A stretch of 64,000 bases of DNA from Segnochrobactrum spirostomi (GCF_009600605.1 NZ_VWNA01000001.1:1652490-1716489); one strand, 5' to 3'; shown: positions 1 to 9,370, numbered from the stretch's first letter. The notes: generated from the letters alone by a model not told the origin. Numbers and translations: made by a program.

Positions 1-351
1 ATCCAGCGGCTGCGCGAGGAGGGGTACATCCGGGCGGAGGTCGCCCTGCTCGACCGCCGCAAGCTCGGCTTCGCCACCCAATTCTTCGCCCAGGTGCGGC
101 TCGCCGCCCATGCCCGGGCGAACCTCGCGGAATTTGAAAAGGCGATCCTCGCCCATCCGGAAGTGATGGAGTGCTACGCCACGATCGGGACGATGGACTT
201 CCTGCTGCGCATCGTCACCCGCGACGTCGAACACTACGAAGACTTCCTCATGCGCGCCCTGTCACAACTTCCGGGCGTACAAGAAATCCAGAGCACCCTC
301 GCCCTCTCCGAAGTGAAATCCACGACCGCCCTCCCGCTGACGAAGCGGTGA
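1..351 (+). CDS. Lrp/AsnC family transcriptional regulator, C-terminal part
   Basis: The reading frame is open from the first base, so the gene begins before the window; 116 residues are present. What remains is the end of the DNA-binding part (IQRLREEGYI) followed by an Lrp/AsnC ligand-binding (RAM) domain: FAQVRL, a helix ending in HPEVMECYATIG, then DFLLRIV, the YEDFL helix and a LPGVQEIQSTLAL strand. Members of this family form octamers or dimers that bind amino acids at this domain and control amino-acid metabolism genes. The effector and targets cannot be read from the fragment. The next gene starts 64 bases downstream in the same direction but has different base composition, so shared transcription is not obvious. 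Confidence 0.85.
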   Translation: MQRLREEGYIRAEVALLDRRKLGFATQFFAQVRLAAHARANLAEFEKAILAHPEVMECYATIGTMDFLLRIVTRDVEHYEDFLMRALSQLPGVQEIQSTLALSEVKSTTALPLTKR

Positions 352-385
352 ACACACACACCGGAACGCCCCGGTCGCCCGGCCT

Positions 386-417
386 ATTTCCGAGGGTTGT
401 TCGTCGCCTTCGGAAAT
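386..417. repeat. 8-bp perfect inverted repeat covering the first possible start of the sulfotransferase gene
   Basis: ATTTCCGA (386-393) and TCGGAAAT (410-417) are perfect inverted copies separated by 16 bases. The right arm runs into the first candidate ATG (416-418) of the following gene. It could be an operator or a hairpin limiting translation; a weak Shine-Dalgarno region makes the start choice uncertain. Confidence 0.3.
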
Positions 418-2419
418 GCCAATGAATGTGTCGGGGAAGACATATCTGCCGGAGCCATCAGTCCGGCAGTGTGAGATTGGGGTTGAGGTTGTGGCGGGAC
501 GTCGTGTCTTCGACGGGCGCGTGATCTTTGATCATTTGCCTAAGACTGCGGGGCAGGCGGTCAACAAGTGGCTGAGACGGACGCTCGGGGGAGACGCCGT
601 CACACCCAATATGGTCGCCTACCATAATGAAGCAATTCGCCGTTATGGCGGACGCTACTCGGTGATCTCCGGGCATATCGAGTTCGACCATACCCCATTC
701 GACCCGCGTTACAAGTATATCACCTGTATCCGCGAGCCGATCGATCGCTACGTTTCGTGGCTCTATTTCATGCTCGGAAATCCGGCGGAGGACCCTCGCC
801 TGCGGGCCGCCGTTGCCGACTTCATCGCGAGCGAAGGCGAGCCCCCGCCCGCCGGCGTGCCGTTCTTCCAGTCGAACGCCTATGTCGGCCATTTCTCAGC
901 GATCTCCGACCGGATCGCGACCGACGACCAGCAGCGTCTCGATCACGCCGTTTCGGTCGTGCAGGATTTCGACGTCTGGGGACTCTACGACAACCTCGAC
1001 GGATTCCTGGTCGAGACCGCGAAGCTTCTCGAGACCGGTTCGCCGGCGCCTCTGGAGCCGGTCAATCGAACGGAGCAGCGGCCGGCCGTGGCCGACCTGC
1101 CGCCGCGGCTCCGCTCAAGGATCGAGGAGATCAACGCTCTCGATATCGCCTTATACGCGGCGCTCCGAGCCCAGCGCGCGCGTCGTCCCGGGCGACTGGC
1201 CGCGTTGTTCTCGAAGGGGCAGACGGCGCCCGAGCGGCCCTGGCCGGGCGCGACCTCTCGCATCGCCACGACCCCGGACTTCACCCTGACGGCGTGCCGA
1301 CTCGAGGGGGCGACGTCCTTGCGCCGCGGGGACCAGGTCCGGACGAAAGTCGATTTCACACTGCGACGAAGCTACGCCGCGCTCTTCGCGAACGTGCGCA
1401 TCCTCGACGACGCGGGCCGTTGCGTCTTCGGCCTCGACGATAGTGAAAGGTTCAAGCTGGAACCGGTGGCAGGCGGCGCAGTCTCTTGGAAGACATCCGT
1501 CGTAGCCGACCTTCCGGAAGGCTCCTATTCGATCTCGCTCAAGCTCGACGTCGAGGACGACGGCAGGGTCGTCCCTCTCGCGCGCCTCCACGACGCGCTC
1601 GCCTTCGATATCCTGCCCGCCCCGCGCGTCCGGGCCTGGACCGGCAGCCACGATCTGCCGGTGAGCATGGCGTTCGATCAGCCGATCCCTCACCTCCTGG
1701 AAAGTGAACGATATCCGCTCTCCCTGCCCAAGAGGGTCGAGCCGGGTGCCGAGATCCAGCTTCAGCTTCCGCCGCCCAAGGGGGCCGATGCGGACCGGTC
1801 GATGCCGACCATGGCGCTGCGCTGGGTCCGGATCATTGACGGTCATCCGCATTTCAACGGGATGACGAACGTCGCTCCGGACGCGGTCGCGGAACCCATC
1901 ACCATCACGGTGCGGGCGCCGGACGCCATCGGGAAATATAGGGCGCATCTCGCCGTGGCGGCCGGATCCGGCGATCCCCGCGCCCCGGACGCGATCGTGA
2001 TCGAGAGCGGCGAGACGCACGTCCTGCCGAAGGATGGCCTCCGCTACGCCGGTGGCGATGCCCAGTGCGCGCCGACCCAGATCGGGCGCCGGCAGGGCGG
2101 CACCATCGCTTCGAACGGCACACCGGGCTTCCTCGTCCACGGGCCCTACGCAGCCCTTCCCGCCGGTATCTACCGCGTCGTGGTGCGCGGATCCGCAACG
2201 GGCGGAACAGGATGGGCCGATGCGTGCCATCAAGGCGGCACGGCGCGGCTCGGCTACCACCCCTTCGGGTCGGGCGGGGCCGCCGGCAGTGGCGCCCTGG
2301 CGGACTTCGTCATCCGAAGCGACCGCGATATCGAAGGCCTCGAAGTGCGTGTGTGGGCCGATTCCGGCGCGCGCGTCATGGTGTCGGAGATCGCGATCGT
2401 GCCGCAGACGATCTTCTGA
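416..2419 (+). CDS. Sulfotransferase-like protein with long C-terminal beta-rich region
   Basis: 667 residues if begun at ATG 416; ATG 422 is equally possible and no strong ribosome site separates them. Residues ~35-250 carry sulfotransferase-family signatures: FDHLPKTAGQ, matching the 5'-phosphosulfate (PAPS) loop, and TCIREPIDRYVSWLY, matching the 3'-phosphate-binding segment. The enzyme would transfer sulfate from PAPS to an unknown acceptor, possibly a surface glycan. The segment around 280-400 (LRRGDQVRTKVDF, ANVRILDDAGRCVFG) resembles the glycan-binding Wzt C-terminal fold. The last ~250 residues are beta-rich and unrecognised. Codons in the first 300 bases are clearly more AT-rich than in neighbouring genes, suggesting acquisition by transfer. 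It converges on the CoA-ester lyase gene 61 bases away. Sulfotransferase assignment is moderately sure; acceptor unknown. Confidence 0.65.
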   Translation: MPMNVSGKTYLPEPSVRQCEIGVEVVAGRRVFDGRVIFDHLPKTAGQAVNKWLRRTLGGDAVTPNMVAYHNEAIRRYGGRYSVISGHIEFDHTPFDPRYKYITCIREPIDRYVSWLYFMLGNPAEDPRLRAAVADFIASEGEPPPAGVPFFQSNAYVGHFSAISDRIATDDQQRLDHAVSVVQDFDVWGLYDNLDGFLVETAKLLETGSPAPLEPVNRTEQRPAVADLPPRLRSRIEEINALDIALYAALRAQRARRPGRLAALFSKGQTAPERPWPGATSRIATTPDFTLTACRLEGATSLRRGDQVRTKVDFTLRRSYAALFANVRILDDAGRCVFGLDDSERFKLEPVAGGAVSWKTSVVADLPEGSYSISLKLDVEDDGRVVPLARLHDALAFDILPAPRVRAWTGSHDLPVSMAFDQPIPHLLESERYPLSLPKRVEPGAEIQLQLPPPKGADADRSMPTMALRWVRIIDGHPHFNGMTNVAPDAVAEPITITVRAPDAIGKYRAHLAVAAGSGDPRAPDAIVIESGETHVLPKDGLRYAGGDAQCAPTQIGRRQGGTIASNGTPGFLVHGPYAALPAGIYRVVVRGSATGGTGWADACHQGGTARLGYHPFGSGGAAGSGALADFVIRSDRDIEGLEVRVWADSGARVMVSEIAIVPQTIF

Positions 2420-2480
2420 GCGGTGCAATCCGGCGACGGCGGGCCTGCGGGCCGAGGCGCGGCAGGTGGCCGCGCTGGGA

Positions 2481-3361
2481 TCACCCCTGCGCGGCGATCG
2501 CGTCGGCGAGGGCGACGGTGCGGGATGCGGCTTCGGCGTGGAGGCGCTCGACCATGCGGCCGTCGAGGGCGATGGCGCCGCGGGTGCGGTTCTCGGGGCC
2601 GCGAACGCCTCGATGACGCGGCGGGCCTGAGCCACTTCGCGCGGCGTCGGCGCGAAGATGCGGTTCGCGATGTCGATCTGGCTCGGATGGATCAGCGTCT
2701 TGCCGTCGAGGCCGAAATCGCGGGCCTGGACGCATTCCGCCTCGAAGCCGACGCTGTCGTCGAAGGCGTTGAACACGCCGTCGAGCACGTCGAGACCGTA
2801 GGCGCGGCCGGCGACGAGCGCGGCCGACAGGAACGGCACCAGCGGCGCGCGGCCCGGCACGGAGCGCACGCGCAGGTCCTTGGCGAGGTCGTTGAGCCCG
2901 AGCACCAGGCAGGTGAGCTTGTTGGCGATCTCCGCCTCGCGGGCGATCGCCACCGTCTCCGGCCGCAGCGCGGCGAGCGGGGTCTCGATCATCGCCCAGA
3001 TGGCGATCTGAGAGGGCGCGCCGGCGCGGGCGAGATCGCGGCCGAGCTCGATCACGTCCTCGTCGCTCTCGACCTTGGGCAAGAGCACCGCATCGGGCTT
3101 CGCCGCGGCGACCATGGCGACGTCGGCGGGGTTCCAGGGCGTCTCGAGCGCGTTGATGCGCACGACGACCTCGCGGGACCCGAAGGCCCGTGCGGCGAGC
3201 GCGGCGGCGAGCGCCTCGCGGGCCTCGGCCTTCGCCTCCGGGGCGACGGAATCTTCGAGATCGAGGATGATGCCGTCGACGGGCAGATGCGCCGCCTTTT
3301 CGAGCGCCCGGGCGTTCGAACCCGGAACATAGAGCAGACTACGGCGCGGACGGATGGTCAT
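2481..3361 (-). CDS. HpcH/HpaI-CitE-type CoA ester lyase (one-base frameshift near 2595)
   Basis: The product is a CitE-like lyase (malyl-, citramalyl- or related CoA ester cleavage), a TIM-barrel Mg-dependent enzyme. Visible landmarks: SLLYVPGSNARALEKA at the start, GIILDLEDSV, VRINALETPW, VLLPKVES, the acidic metal ligand in MIETPLA, LGLNDLAKDL, and GKTLIHPSQID near the end. About 293 residues after repair, a usual size. The frame breaks after ...RRVIEAFAAP: the last ~39 residues (ENRTRGAIALDGRMVERLH...) lie in another frame. Adding one base to the four-G run at 2595-2598 restores a standard C-terminus, so I read it as a base-calling loss. Start ATG at 3361 precedes TIRPRRSLLY. It lies 190 bases downstream of leuD on the same strand. 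Confidence 0.85.
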
Positions 3362-3551
3362 GCTCGGCCTCCTCGCGGGGTCGTCGAACGGCTCCGGCGG
3401 CGTGCCGGACGCGGCGCCCCGGGGACGATCGCCGGGGAACACCGCGACTTTTGGGAAGCGGACGAGAGCCCGCGCGGGACGCGTGAGGATCGCGCGCGGG
3501 GCCGGACGCGAAGCGGCAAGGCCGGATCCGGCTGGACCGGATCCCGCTGGA

Positions 3552-4157
3552 TCAGATCCAGGGACGCTCCGCGGCGATCGCGCCCTCGTGGGTCGTGATC
3601 GAGGTGCCCTTCTCCAGCGTCAGGCCGATATCGTCCAGCCCGTTGAGGAGGCAGTGCTTGCGGAACGGATCGATGTCGAAGTGCACCGTTCCGCCATCGG
3701 GCCCGCGGATTTCCTGCGCGGCGAGGTCGATGGTGAGCGTCGCGTTGGCGCCGCGCGAGGCGTCGTCCATCAGCTTGCCCAGGTCTTCCGGCGACACCAC
3801 GATCGGCAAAATGCCGTTCTTGAAGCAGTTGTTGTAGAAGATGTCGGCGAACGAGGTCGAAATCACGCAGCGGATGCCGAAATCGAGCAGCGCCCACGGC
3901 GCATGCTCGCGGCTCGAGCCGCAGCCGAAATTGTCACCGGCGACGAGCACCTCGGCCTTGCGGTAGGCCGGCTTGTTGAGCACGAAATCGGCGTTCTCGG
4001 AGCCGTCGTCGTTGTAGCGCTGCTCGGAGAACAGGCCCTTGCCGAGGCCGGTGCGCTCGATCGTCTTCAGATATTGCTTCGGGATGATCATGTCGGTGTC
4101 GACATTGATCAGCGGCAGCGGCGCCGCCACCCCGGTGAGCGTGGTGAATTTCTGCAT
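3552..4157 (-). CDS. leuD: 3-isopropylmalate dehydratase, small subunit
   Basis: 201 residues, the normal length of LeuD. It pairs with LeuC (not in this window) to isomerise 2-isopropylmalate to 3-isopropylmalate in leucine biosynthesis in the cytoplasm. Seen: [26 protein letters not shown] at the start, the swivelling-domain signature [19 protein letters not shown] (residues ~70-88), [20 protein letters not shown], and [17 protein letters not shown] at the C-terminus. Start ATG at 4157 is fixed by homology to the family; the open frame upstream has no conserved sequence. The gene is intact. The CoA-ester lyase gene lies downstream on the same strand. Confidence 0.97.
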   Translation of the reverse strand: MQKFTTLTGVAAPLPLINVDTDMIIPKQYLKTIERTGLGKGLFSEQRYNDDGSENADFVLNKPAYRKAEVLVAGDNFGCGSSREHAPWALLDFGIRCVISTSFADIFYNNCFKNGILPIVVSPEDLGKLMDDASRGANATLTIDLAAQEIRGPDGGTVHFDIDPFRKHCLLNGLDDIGLTLEKGTSITTHEGAIAAERPWI

Positions 4158-4250
4158 GGGACGCGGACCCTCGGCGAGGCACGAACGACGCCGGGGCGGG
4201 TGCGCTCCGGCGATTTTGAACCGTTCTTTGCGCCGGGCACCGCGTCGGGT

Positions 4251-4275
4251 CAAGCCCGGCGTTCGACCGGGCTTG
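4251..4275 (-). terminator. Hairpin downstream of gcrA
   Basis: CAAGCCCGG (4251-4259) and CCGGGCTTG (4267-4275) form a perfect 9-bp stem with a 7-base loop, 22 bases past the gcrA stop on the minus strand. No T-run follows, so termination is possible but unproven; it could also stabilise an mRNA end. Confidence 0.35.
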
Positions 4276-4296
4276 GTGCGTGCGGCCGGAAGCTGA

Positions 4297-4842
4297 TCAA
4301 TGACCGCCGCGGCGATCGCGGCGGCGCTCGACCGGCTGATAGGCGATGCGCGCGTGGTGCGTGCAATAGGGGATGCCGGTCTCGGAGCGCTTGCCGCAGA
4401 ACGAGAAGCCCTCGCTTCCGGGATCGCCGATCGGCCAGCGGCAGCTCTGCTCGGTCAGCATCATGATCGTGACGCGCTCGTTCATCACGACCACGTTGTC
4501 GACCCGCGCCTGGGGCTCGGGCTCGGCCTCGACCATGTAGGTCGGCTCGATCTTGAGGGCGGTGTTGCCGACCGCGGCGACCGCGGGACGCGCCTGACGC
4601 GGAGCACTCTGGGCGACCTGCTTCGGCGCGCGGCGCACCGCCGGAGCGGCAACCACGGCCGGGGCGGCAGCGATCGGCGCAGCACCGGCCGGGCGCACCC
4701 GTCCGGACAGGCCGAGCCGGTGGATCTTGCCGATGACGGCGTTGCGGGTGACCTCGCCGAGGGACGAGGCGATTTGGCTGGCGCTCAAGCCGTCGGTCCA
4801 GAGCCTCTTCAGAAGCTCTACCCGTTCGTCGGTCCAGGACAT
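4297..4842 (-). CDS. gcrA: GcrA family cell-cycle regulator
   Basis: 181 residues. GcrA is an alphaproteobacterial factor that binds the sigma70-RNA polymerase holoenzyme and activates promoters carrying CcrM-methylated GANTC sites. Seen: the N-terminal DNA-binding region [20 protein letters not shown], then SASQIA...[17 protein letters not shown]; a proline/alanine-rich middle (~50-110); and the C-terminal sigma-interaction segment with the Cys/His signature [10 protein letters not shown]...[20 protein letters not shown] 4842 starts exactly at the family's MSWT motif; an upstream in-frame ATG would add an unconserved leader. The gene is divergent from argD, a gene order familiar in Hyphomicrobiales. 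Four GANTC sites upstream suggest methylation-linked control of its own expression. Confidence 0.95.
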   Translation of the reverse strand: MSWTDERVELLKRLWTDGLSASQIASSLGEVTRNAVIGKIHRLGLSGRVRPAGAAPIAAAPAVVAAPAVRRAPKQVAQSAPRQARPAVAAVGNTALKIEPTYMVEAEPEPQARVDNVVVMNERVTIMMLTEQSCRWPIGDPGSEGFSFCGKRSETGIPYCTHHARIAYQPVERRRDRRGGH

Positions 4843-4997
4843 CGAGCCATCCTTTCCGGTTCGCAAGTTCGAGGTCGCGGCAGAGGCCAACCGCGTCAGC
4901 GGCGAACCTCGAACCGTTCGAGCAGGCGACATCCGGCCGTCGCGGCCTCGCAGCATCTCAAAAGAGCGCCGTTCCGGCCGCGCGGAGCGGCAGGCTG

Positions 4998-5145
4998 GAA
5001 TCCCGAATCGACCGAGAAGCGGACGAAGCGCGCCCGCGACCGGATATTCCGATCTCGAGGAGAGTGAGGACCCAACCTGCTACACGAGATATCGTGCTCT
5101 GGTTAACAATTCCCTACTATATGGCGTGACTCGCTGACAAGAGTC
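4998..5145. promoter_or_regulatory. Cluster of four GANTC (CcrM methylation) sites upstream of gcrA
   Basis: GAATC at 4998-5002, GAATC at 5005-5009, GACTC at 5128-5132 and GAGTC at 5141-5145. In DNA of this GC content the five-base site is expected roughly once per 300-350 bases, so four in 148 bases is dense. Read on the minus strand, the last two flank a TTGTCA element that is followed by TATAGT, although the 13-base gap is short for a sigma70 promoter. GcrA/CcrM control of nearby genes is inferred from the family. Confidence 0.5.
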
Positions 5146-5289
5146 GCCGCGGAGGCCGTTTCGGGAGAGACGCCTTTATCCCCAGAAGACGCGAAAGTGC
5201 CGTCTCGGACCGTCTCGATCGGCCCTCCGATGGCGATCCCGCTTTCGCCCCGCGGCGTCGCAATCGCCGCCGGCCCACGCGCGCGAGCA

Positions 5290-5320
5290 TTGACATGCGA
5301 CCGGGTGTTCGTCTTATAGG
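5290..5320 (+). promoter_or_regulatory. Sigma70-type promoter of argD-argF-hslO
   Basis: A perfect TTGACA -35 element (5290-5295) is followed after 17-19 bases by a CTTATAGG -10 region (5313-5320). This fits the alphaproteobacterial TTGAC-N17-CTATAT pattern. Transcription would begin near 5327, giving a leader of about 185 bases before the argD ATG. No other match of this quality is seen upstream of the operon. Confidence 0.5.
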
Positions 5321-5510
5321 AAAGGTCCGTGGTGCCGCCGGTGGCGGCATCTTTCATTTTCGGGCCTTGCGGCTCGATCCCGTCGGGCCGATCGGCCCGG
5401 TCGTTGCCGCCGTGGCACCTTCGGTTCCCGGCGGCATGATTTTTCCGGGCCGCGTTCCGCTCCGGCGTCGCCGGGTGGGGGCCGGCCACACGAGCCCGGT
5501 GACCGCCGCC

Positions 5511-6743
5511 ATGACCTCGTCGAGCCTCTATCCGACCTTCGCCCGCGTCGACCTCTCGTTCGAAACCGGAGAGGGTGCGTGGCTGCACGGCAGCGACGGA
5601 CGAACCTACCTCGATTTCGGCTCCGGCATCGCGGTGACCTCGCTCGGCCACGCCCACCCCCATCTGGTGGCGACGCTTCAGACCCAGGCCGCCAAGGTTT
5701 GGCACACCTCGAACATCTTCCGTATCCCCGAGCAGGAGCGTCTCGGCGACCGGCTCGTCGCCGAGACGTTCGCCGACCGGGTGTTCTTCACCAATTCGGG
5801 TGCCGAGGCGCTCGAGGCCGCGATCAAGACGGCGCGGCGCTATCATTATGTGAACGAAGAGCCCGAGCGCTACCGCATCATCACCTTCGAGGGCGCCTTC
5901 CACGGCCGCACCCTCGCCACCATCGCGGCCGGCGGGCAGCAGAAATATCTCGAAGGCTTCGGCCCCAAGGTCGACGGTTTCGATCAGGTCGTGTTCGGCG
6001 ACATCGCGGCGGTTGAAGACGCCATCGGCCCGGACACCGGCGCCATCCTCATCGAGCCGATCCAGGGCGAAGGCGGCGTCCGCCCGGTGCCCCATGCGTT
6101 CCTGCGCGAACTGCGCGCGCTGTGCGACCGCACCGGCCTCCTCCTCATCTTCGACGAGGTGCAGACGGGCGTCGGTCGGACCGGCCGCCTATTCGCCCAC
6201 GAATGGTCGGGCATCACCCCGGACATCATGGCGATCGCCAAGGGCATCGGCGGCGGCTTCCCGCTCGGCGCCTGCCTCGCCACCGAAGAGGCCGCGAAGG
6301 GCATGACGCCGGGCGTGCACGGCACGACCTTCGGCGGCAATCCGCTCGCGATGGCGGTCGGCAACGCCGTGCTCGACGTGGTGCTGGCTCCCGGCTTCCT
6401 CGACGAGGTGAACCGCATCGGCCTCATCCTCAAGCAGAAGCTCGCCGGCCTGGTCGACGGCCACCCGGAGGTGTTCGAGCTCGTGCGCGGCGAGGGTCTG
6501 ATGCTCGGCCTCAAGTGCCGCGTGCCGTCCGGCGACGTGGTCGCGGCGATGCGCTCGGTCGGCATCCTCGGCGTCGGCGCCGGCGACAACACCGTGCGCC
6601 TCTTGCCGCCGCTCATCGTCGGCGAGGCCGAGGTGTCCGCAGCCTTCGAGCGCCTCGAAGCCGCGGCACTCAAGATCGAGACGGTGCTGGAGGCCGAGCG
6701 TGCCGCCGCCGAAGCCGAGGAAGAGGCGGAGATCGCATCGTGA
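5511..6743 (+). CDS. argD: Acetylornithine aminotransferase
   Basis: 410 residues. A PLP-dependent class III aminotransferase that makes N-acetylornithine from N-acetylglutamate semialdehyde with glutamate as amino donor (arginine pathway; it may also act on succinyl-diaminopimelate). Seen: [13 protein letters not shown] at the start, [25 protein letters not shown] (cofactor phosphate site), [23 protein letters not shown] (the aspartate that holds the pyridine ring), and [12 protein letters not shown] containing the PLP lysine at residue 244. Start ATG 5511 was chosen because family homology begins there; the frame extends upstream to 5295 without conserved sequence. First gene of a tight operon: its TGA overlaps the GTG start of argF. 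Confidence 0.96.
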   Translation: MTSSSLYPTFARVDLSFETGEGAWLHGSDGRTYLDFGSGIAVTSLGHAHPHLVATLQTQAAKVWHTSNIFRIPEQERLGDRLVAETFADRVFFTNSGAEALEAAIKTARRYHYVNEEPERYRIITFEGAFHGRTLATIAAGGQQKYLEGFGPKVDGFDQVVFGDIAAVEDAIGPDTGAILIEPIQGEGGVRPVPHAFLRELRALCDRTGLLLIFDEVQTGVGRTGRLFAHEWSGITPDIMAIAKGIGGGFPLGACLATEEAAKGMTPGVHGTTFGGNPLAMAVGNAVLDVVLAPGFLDEVNRIGLILKQKLAGLVDGHPEVFELVRGEGLMLGLKCRVPSGDVVAAMRSVGILGVGAGDNTVRLLPPLIVGEAEVSAAFERLEAAALKIETVLEAERAAAEAEEEAEIAS

Positions 6744-7672
6744 GCCTGCCGATCCGCCATTTCCTCGATCTCGATCAGCTTCCCGCGAGCGAGCTCCGCA
6801 CCATCCTCGACGAAAGCGCCCGGCTGAAGAGCGAGCGCGGCGGACGCCGCCGGCTCGACGGGCCGTTCGCGGGCCGCTTCCTCGCCATGGTGTTCGAGCG
6901 TCCCTCGACGCGCACCCGCGTCTCGTTCGACGTCGCCATGCGCGAGCTCGGCGGCGAGACCATCATGCTGACCGGCGCGGAGATGCAGCTCGGCCGCGGC
7001 GAGACCATCGCCGACACCGCGCGCGTGCTGTCGCGCTATGTCGATGCCATCATGATCCGCGTGCTCGATCACGAGGCCTTGGAAGAACTCGCGGCGAACG
7101 CGACGGTGCCGGTCATCAACGGCCTCACCAAGCGTTCGCACCCCTGCCAGATCATGGCCGACGTGCTGACCTTCGAGGAACATCGCGGGCCGATCGCCGG
7201 CCGCAAGGTGGCCTGGACGGGCGACGCCAACAACGTGCTCGCCTCCTGGGTCCACGCCGCCGAACGCTTGTCCTTCGAATTGCGCATCGCGACGCCGCCG
7301 GAGCTTGCGCCGGAACCCGAACTCCTCGCCAAGGCGGCGGCGCATGGCGCCCGCGTCTTCGCCACCACCGATCCCTTCGAGGCGGTGGACGGCGTCGATT
7401 GCGTCGTCACCGACACCTGGGTGTCGATGGGCGACAAGGAGCGCGAGCGCCGGCACAACCTGTTGAAGCCCTATCAGGTCAACGAGCGGCTGATGGCGGC
7501 GGCGGCGAAGGACGCGATCTTCATGCATTGCCTGCCGGCCCACCGTGAGGAAGAGGTCACCGCGGCGGTGATGGATGGCCCGCAATCCGTCGTGTTCGAC
7601 GAGGCGGAGAACCGGCTGCACGCGCAGAAGGGCATCCTCGCTTGGTGCCTCGCCGGACGCGAGGCCGCGTGA
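6740..7672 (+). CDS. argF: Ornithine carbamoyltransferase
   Basis: 310 residues, a normal length. It joins carbamoyl phosphate and ornithine to give citrulline in the cytoplasm. Seen: carbamoyl-phosphate loop STRTR at residues 56-60 within [12 protein letters not shown], then [17 protein letters not shown], the [11 protein letters not shown] motif, a WTGDANNVL segment, the ornithine-binding [10 protein letters not shown], and the catalytic [12 protein letters not shown]. The start is the GTG at 6740, overlapping the argD stop by four bases (GTGA), which implies translational coupling. Its own stop overlaps the GTG of hslO in the same way. Intact. Confidence 0.97.
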   Translation: MSLPIRHFLDLDQLPASELRTILDESARLKSERGGRRRLDGPFAGRFLAMVFERPSTRTRVSFDVAMRELGGETIMLTGAEMQLGRGETIADTARVLSRYVDAIMIRVLDHEALEELAANATVPVINGLTKRSHPCQIMADVLTFEEHRGPIAGRKVAWTGDANNVLASWVHAAERLSFELRIATPPELAPEPELLAKAAAHGARVFATTDPFEAVDGVDCVVTDTWVSMGDKERERRHNLLKPYQVNERLMAAAAKDAIFMHCLPAHREEEVTAAVMDGPQSVVFDEAENRLHAQKGILAWCLAGREAA

Positions 7673-8688
7673 GCTCGCCCGTGCCGTCGTCCAACCCGTC
7701 CGATCCTGCCGTCAAGCCCGCCGCCATCGGGCCGGCTCCGGTCGATTCCGTGCTGCCGTTCTCGGTCTCGCCGCTCGACGTGCGCGGTCGGGTGGCGCTG
7801 CTCGGCCCAGCGGTCGATGCGATCCTCAAACGCCACGATTATCCGAAGCCGGTGTCGCGCCTGCTCGGCGAGGCGATCGTACTCACCGCCATGCTCGGCA
7901 CAGCGCTGAAGTTCGAGGGCCGCTTCACGCTACAGACCGCGACCGACGGCGCGGTCGACATGATCGTGGTCGATTTCGAGACGCCGGATCGCATCCGCGC
8001 CTATGCGCGGTTCGACCGCGATGCGGTCGAGGCGATGCCGGCCTCGGAAGCCCAGCCCGAGCGCCTGCTCGGTCAGGGCCATCTGGCGCTCACCGTGGAC
8101 CAGGGTGTCCACATGCAGCGTTATCAGGGCATCGTCGCCCTCGACGGCACCACGCTCGAAGAGGTCGCGCACCAATATTTCGCCCAGTCGGAGCAGATCC
8201 CGACCCGCGTGCGCTTGGCCGTGGGCGAGGTGATGAGCCGCCAACCGGGCGAAGCGCCGAGCCATGCCTGGCGCGCCGGCGGCGTCATGGTGCAGTTCCT
8301 TCCGGAGGCGCCGGACCGCATCGCTCACCGCGACCTCGCGCCGGGCGATGCCCCGGGCGGCCTCGACGACGAGGATGGGATCCGCGAGGACGAGGACGAT
8401 GCCTGGGTCGAGGCGCGGGCCCTCGTCGACACCGTCGAGGACCACGAACTGACCGATCCGGACCTGACGCCGGAACGCCTCCTCGTCCGCCTGTTCCACG
8501 AGCGGGGCGTGCGGGTCTACGAACCGCACCCGATCCACGATCGCTGCCGCTGCTCGCGGGAGAAGGTCGAGAGCATGCTCGCCCAGTTCTCCGAAGAGGA
8601 GAAGACGGACATGACGGTCGACGGGGAGATCGTCGTGACCTGCGAGTTCTGCTCGAGCGTCTACCGCTTCCGCGCCGACGAAGTGTGA
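7669..8688 (+). CDS. hslO: Redox-regulated chaperone Hsp33
   Basis: 339 residues. Hsp33 is a cytoplasmic holdase that is switched on when oxidation releases zinc from four cysteines. The zinc site is visible as CxC at C293/C295 (RCRCSREKV) and CxxC at C325/C328 (CEFC), the family's arrangement. The N-terminal substrate-binding domain shows ARFDR and a short insertion rich in Asp/Glu ([15 protein letters not shown], ~225-245). An N-terminal extension of ~25 residues rich in Ser/Pro precedes the conserved core, so a later start is possible. The GTG at 7669 overlaps the argF stop. The argD-argF-hslO order is well known in rhizobia and Brucella. Confidence 0.94.
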   Translation: MSSPVPSSNPSDPAVKPAAIGPAPVDSVLPFSVSPLDVRGRVALLGPAVDAILKRHDYPKPVSRLLGEAIVLTAMLGTALKFEGRFTLQTATDGAVDMIVVDFETPDRIRAYARFDRDAVEAMPASEAQPERLLGQGHLALTVDQGVHMQRYQGIVALDGTTLEEVAHQYFAQSEQIPTRVRLAVGEVMSRQPGEAPSHAWRAGGVMVQFLPEAPDRIAHRDLAPGDAPGGLDDEDGIREDEDDAWVEARALVDTVEDHELTDPDLTPERLLVRLFHERGVRVYEPHPIHDRCRCSREKVESMLAQFSEEEKTDMTVDGEIVVTCEFCSSVYRFRADEV

Positions 8689-8735
8689 CGGGCTGGTCCG
8701 TCGAGACGGCCCGACGCGAGCCCAAGGTATCAGCG

Positions 8736-8755
8736 GGGCGTGATCGATCACGCCC
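8736..8755. terminator. 20-bp perfect palindrome downstream of hslO
   Basis: GGGCGTGATC (8736-8745) is followed directly by its exact inverse GATCACGCCC, 47 bases past the hslO stop. As RNA it would fold into a strong stem with a small loop, followed by GGTTTCC rather than a true T-run. It may terminate the argDF-hslO transcript or be an operator for the next gene. Confidence 0.35.
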
Positions 8756-8926
8756 GGTTTCCGTCATCGGAGCGTTTGGCTTCGGTCCGGATTTGCTCTA
8801 AGCAGTGCCTCGAATGCGCGGCCGACCGGCCGTGGGGGGATGAATCAAAAAGGAGGGCGCCACGGCACAGAGCCGGCGGCGTTCGGGCAAACTTCTGCGT
8901 CGCGACGTCGCGGAATGGGGGGCCAT

Positions 8927-9370
8927 ATGGTGAAAATCCGCGATCCGCAACGCGCGGACGAGACGCGCTGGCGTGAACTCTGGGCCGGCTACAACGCCTT
9001 CTACGAAACCGAGCTTCCCGAAGAGGTCACCGCCTTCACGTGGCAGCGCCTCAATGAGCGCGGCTCCCACATGTTCACGCGGCTCGCCGAACTCGACGGC
9101 AAGGTGATCGGCTTCGCCAACGCCGTCGTGCACGACTGTACCTGGACGATGTCTCCGGTTTGCTACCTCGAGGATCTCTTCGTCGATCCCACCGTGCGCG
9201 GCACCGGAGCCGGGCGCGCGCTGATCGAGGACCTCATCGCGATCTGCAAGGCGAGCGGCTGGGCCCGGCTCTATTGGCACACGCGCGAGGGCAACGTGAC
9301 CGCGCGGCGCCTCTACGACCAGGTCACAGCCGTCGACGATTTCGTCCATTACAACGTGAACATTGTCTGA
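8927..9370 (+). CDS. GNAT family N-acetyltransferase
   Basis: 147 residues from ATG 8927, which follows a G-rich ribosome site (GGGGGG, 4 bases upstream). It transfers an acetyl group from acetyl-CoA to an amine; the substrate is unknown. GNAT landmarks: MVKIRDPQRADE (motif C/beta1), CYLEDLFVDPTVRGTGAGRALIED (motif A, the Q/RxxGxG/A CoA pyrophosphate loop as RGTGAG), and GWARLYWHTREGNVTARRLYDQV (motif B with an Asn and Tyr). The arrangement resembles small diamine or arylalkylamine-type acetyltransferases. It stands alone between hslO and a minus-strand regulator. Confidence 0.88.
   Translation: MVKIRDPQRADETRWRELWAGYNAFYETELPEEVTAFTWQRLNERGSHMFTRLAELDGKVIGFANAVVHDCTWTMSPVCYLEDLFVDPTVRGTGAGRALIEDLIAICKASGWARLYWHTREGNVTARRLYDQVTAVDDFVHYNVNIV

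Larger units (their letters stand above)
4843..5510. other. Divergent control region between gcrA and argD
   Basis: 668 bases without a convincing gene. It holds four GANTC (CcrM) sites at 4998-5145, a good plus-strand promoter at 5290-5320, and a leader of about 180 bases before argD. The leader contains a 16-bp perfect palindrome at 5384-5399 and short GC-rich hairpins. The 4843-4990 part next to gcrA shows nothing distinct. Confidence 0.6.

Noticed and set aside
3521-3560. Short GGATC/CCGGATC repetitions around the leuD stop
   Set aside because: A few imperfect copies of a 6-8 base word; no longer repeat unit or hairpin of note.
5101-5120. TTAACC half-site (minus strand) as a CtrA box in the gcrA promoter region
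   Set aside because: Only a half-site; the second TTAA at the right spacing is absent.
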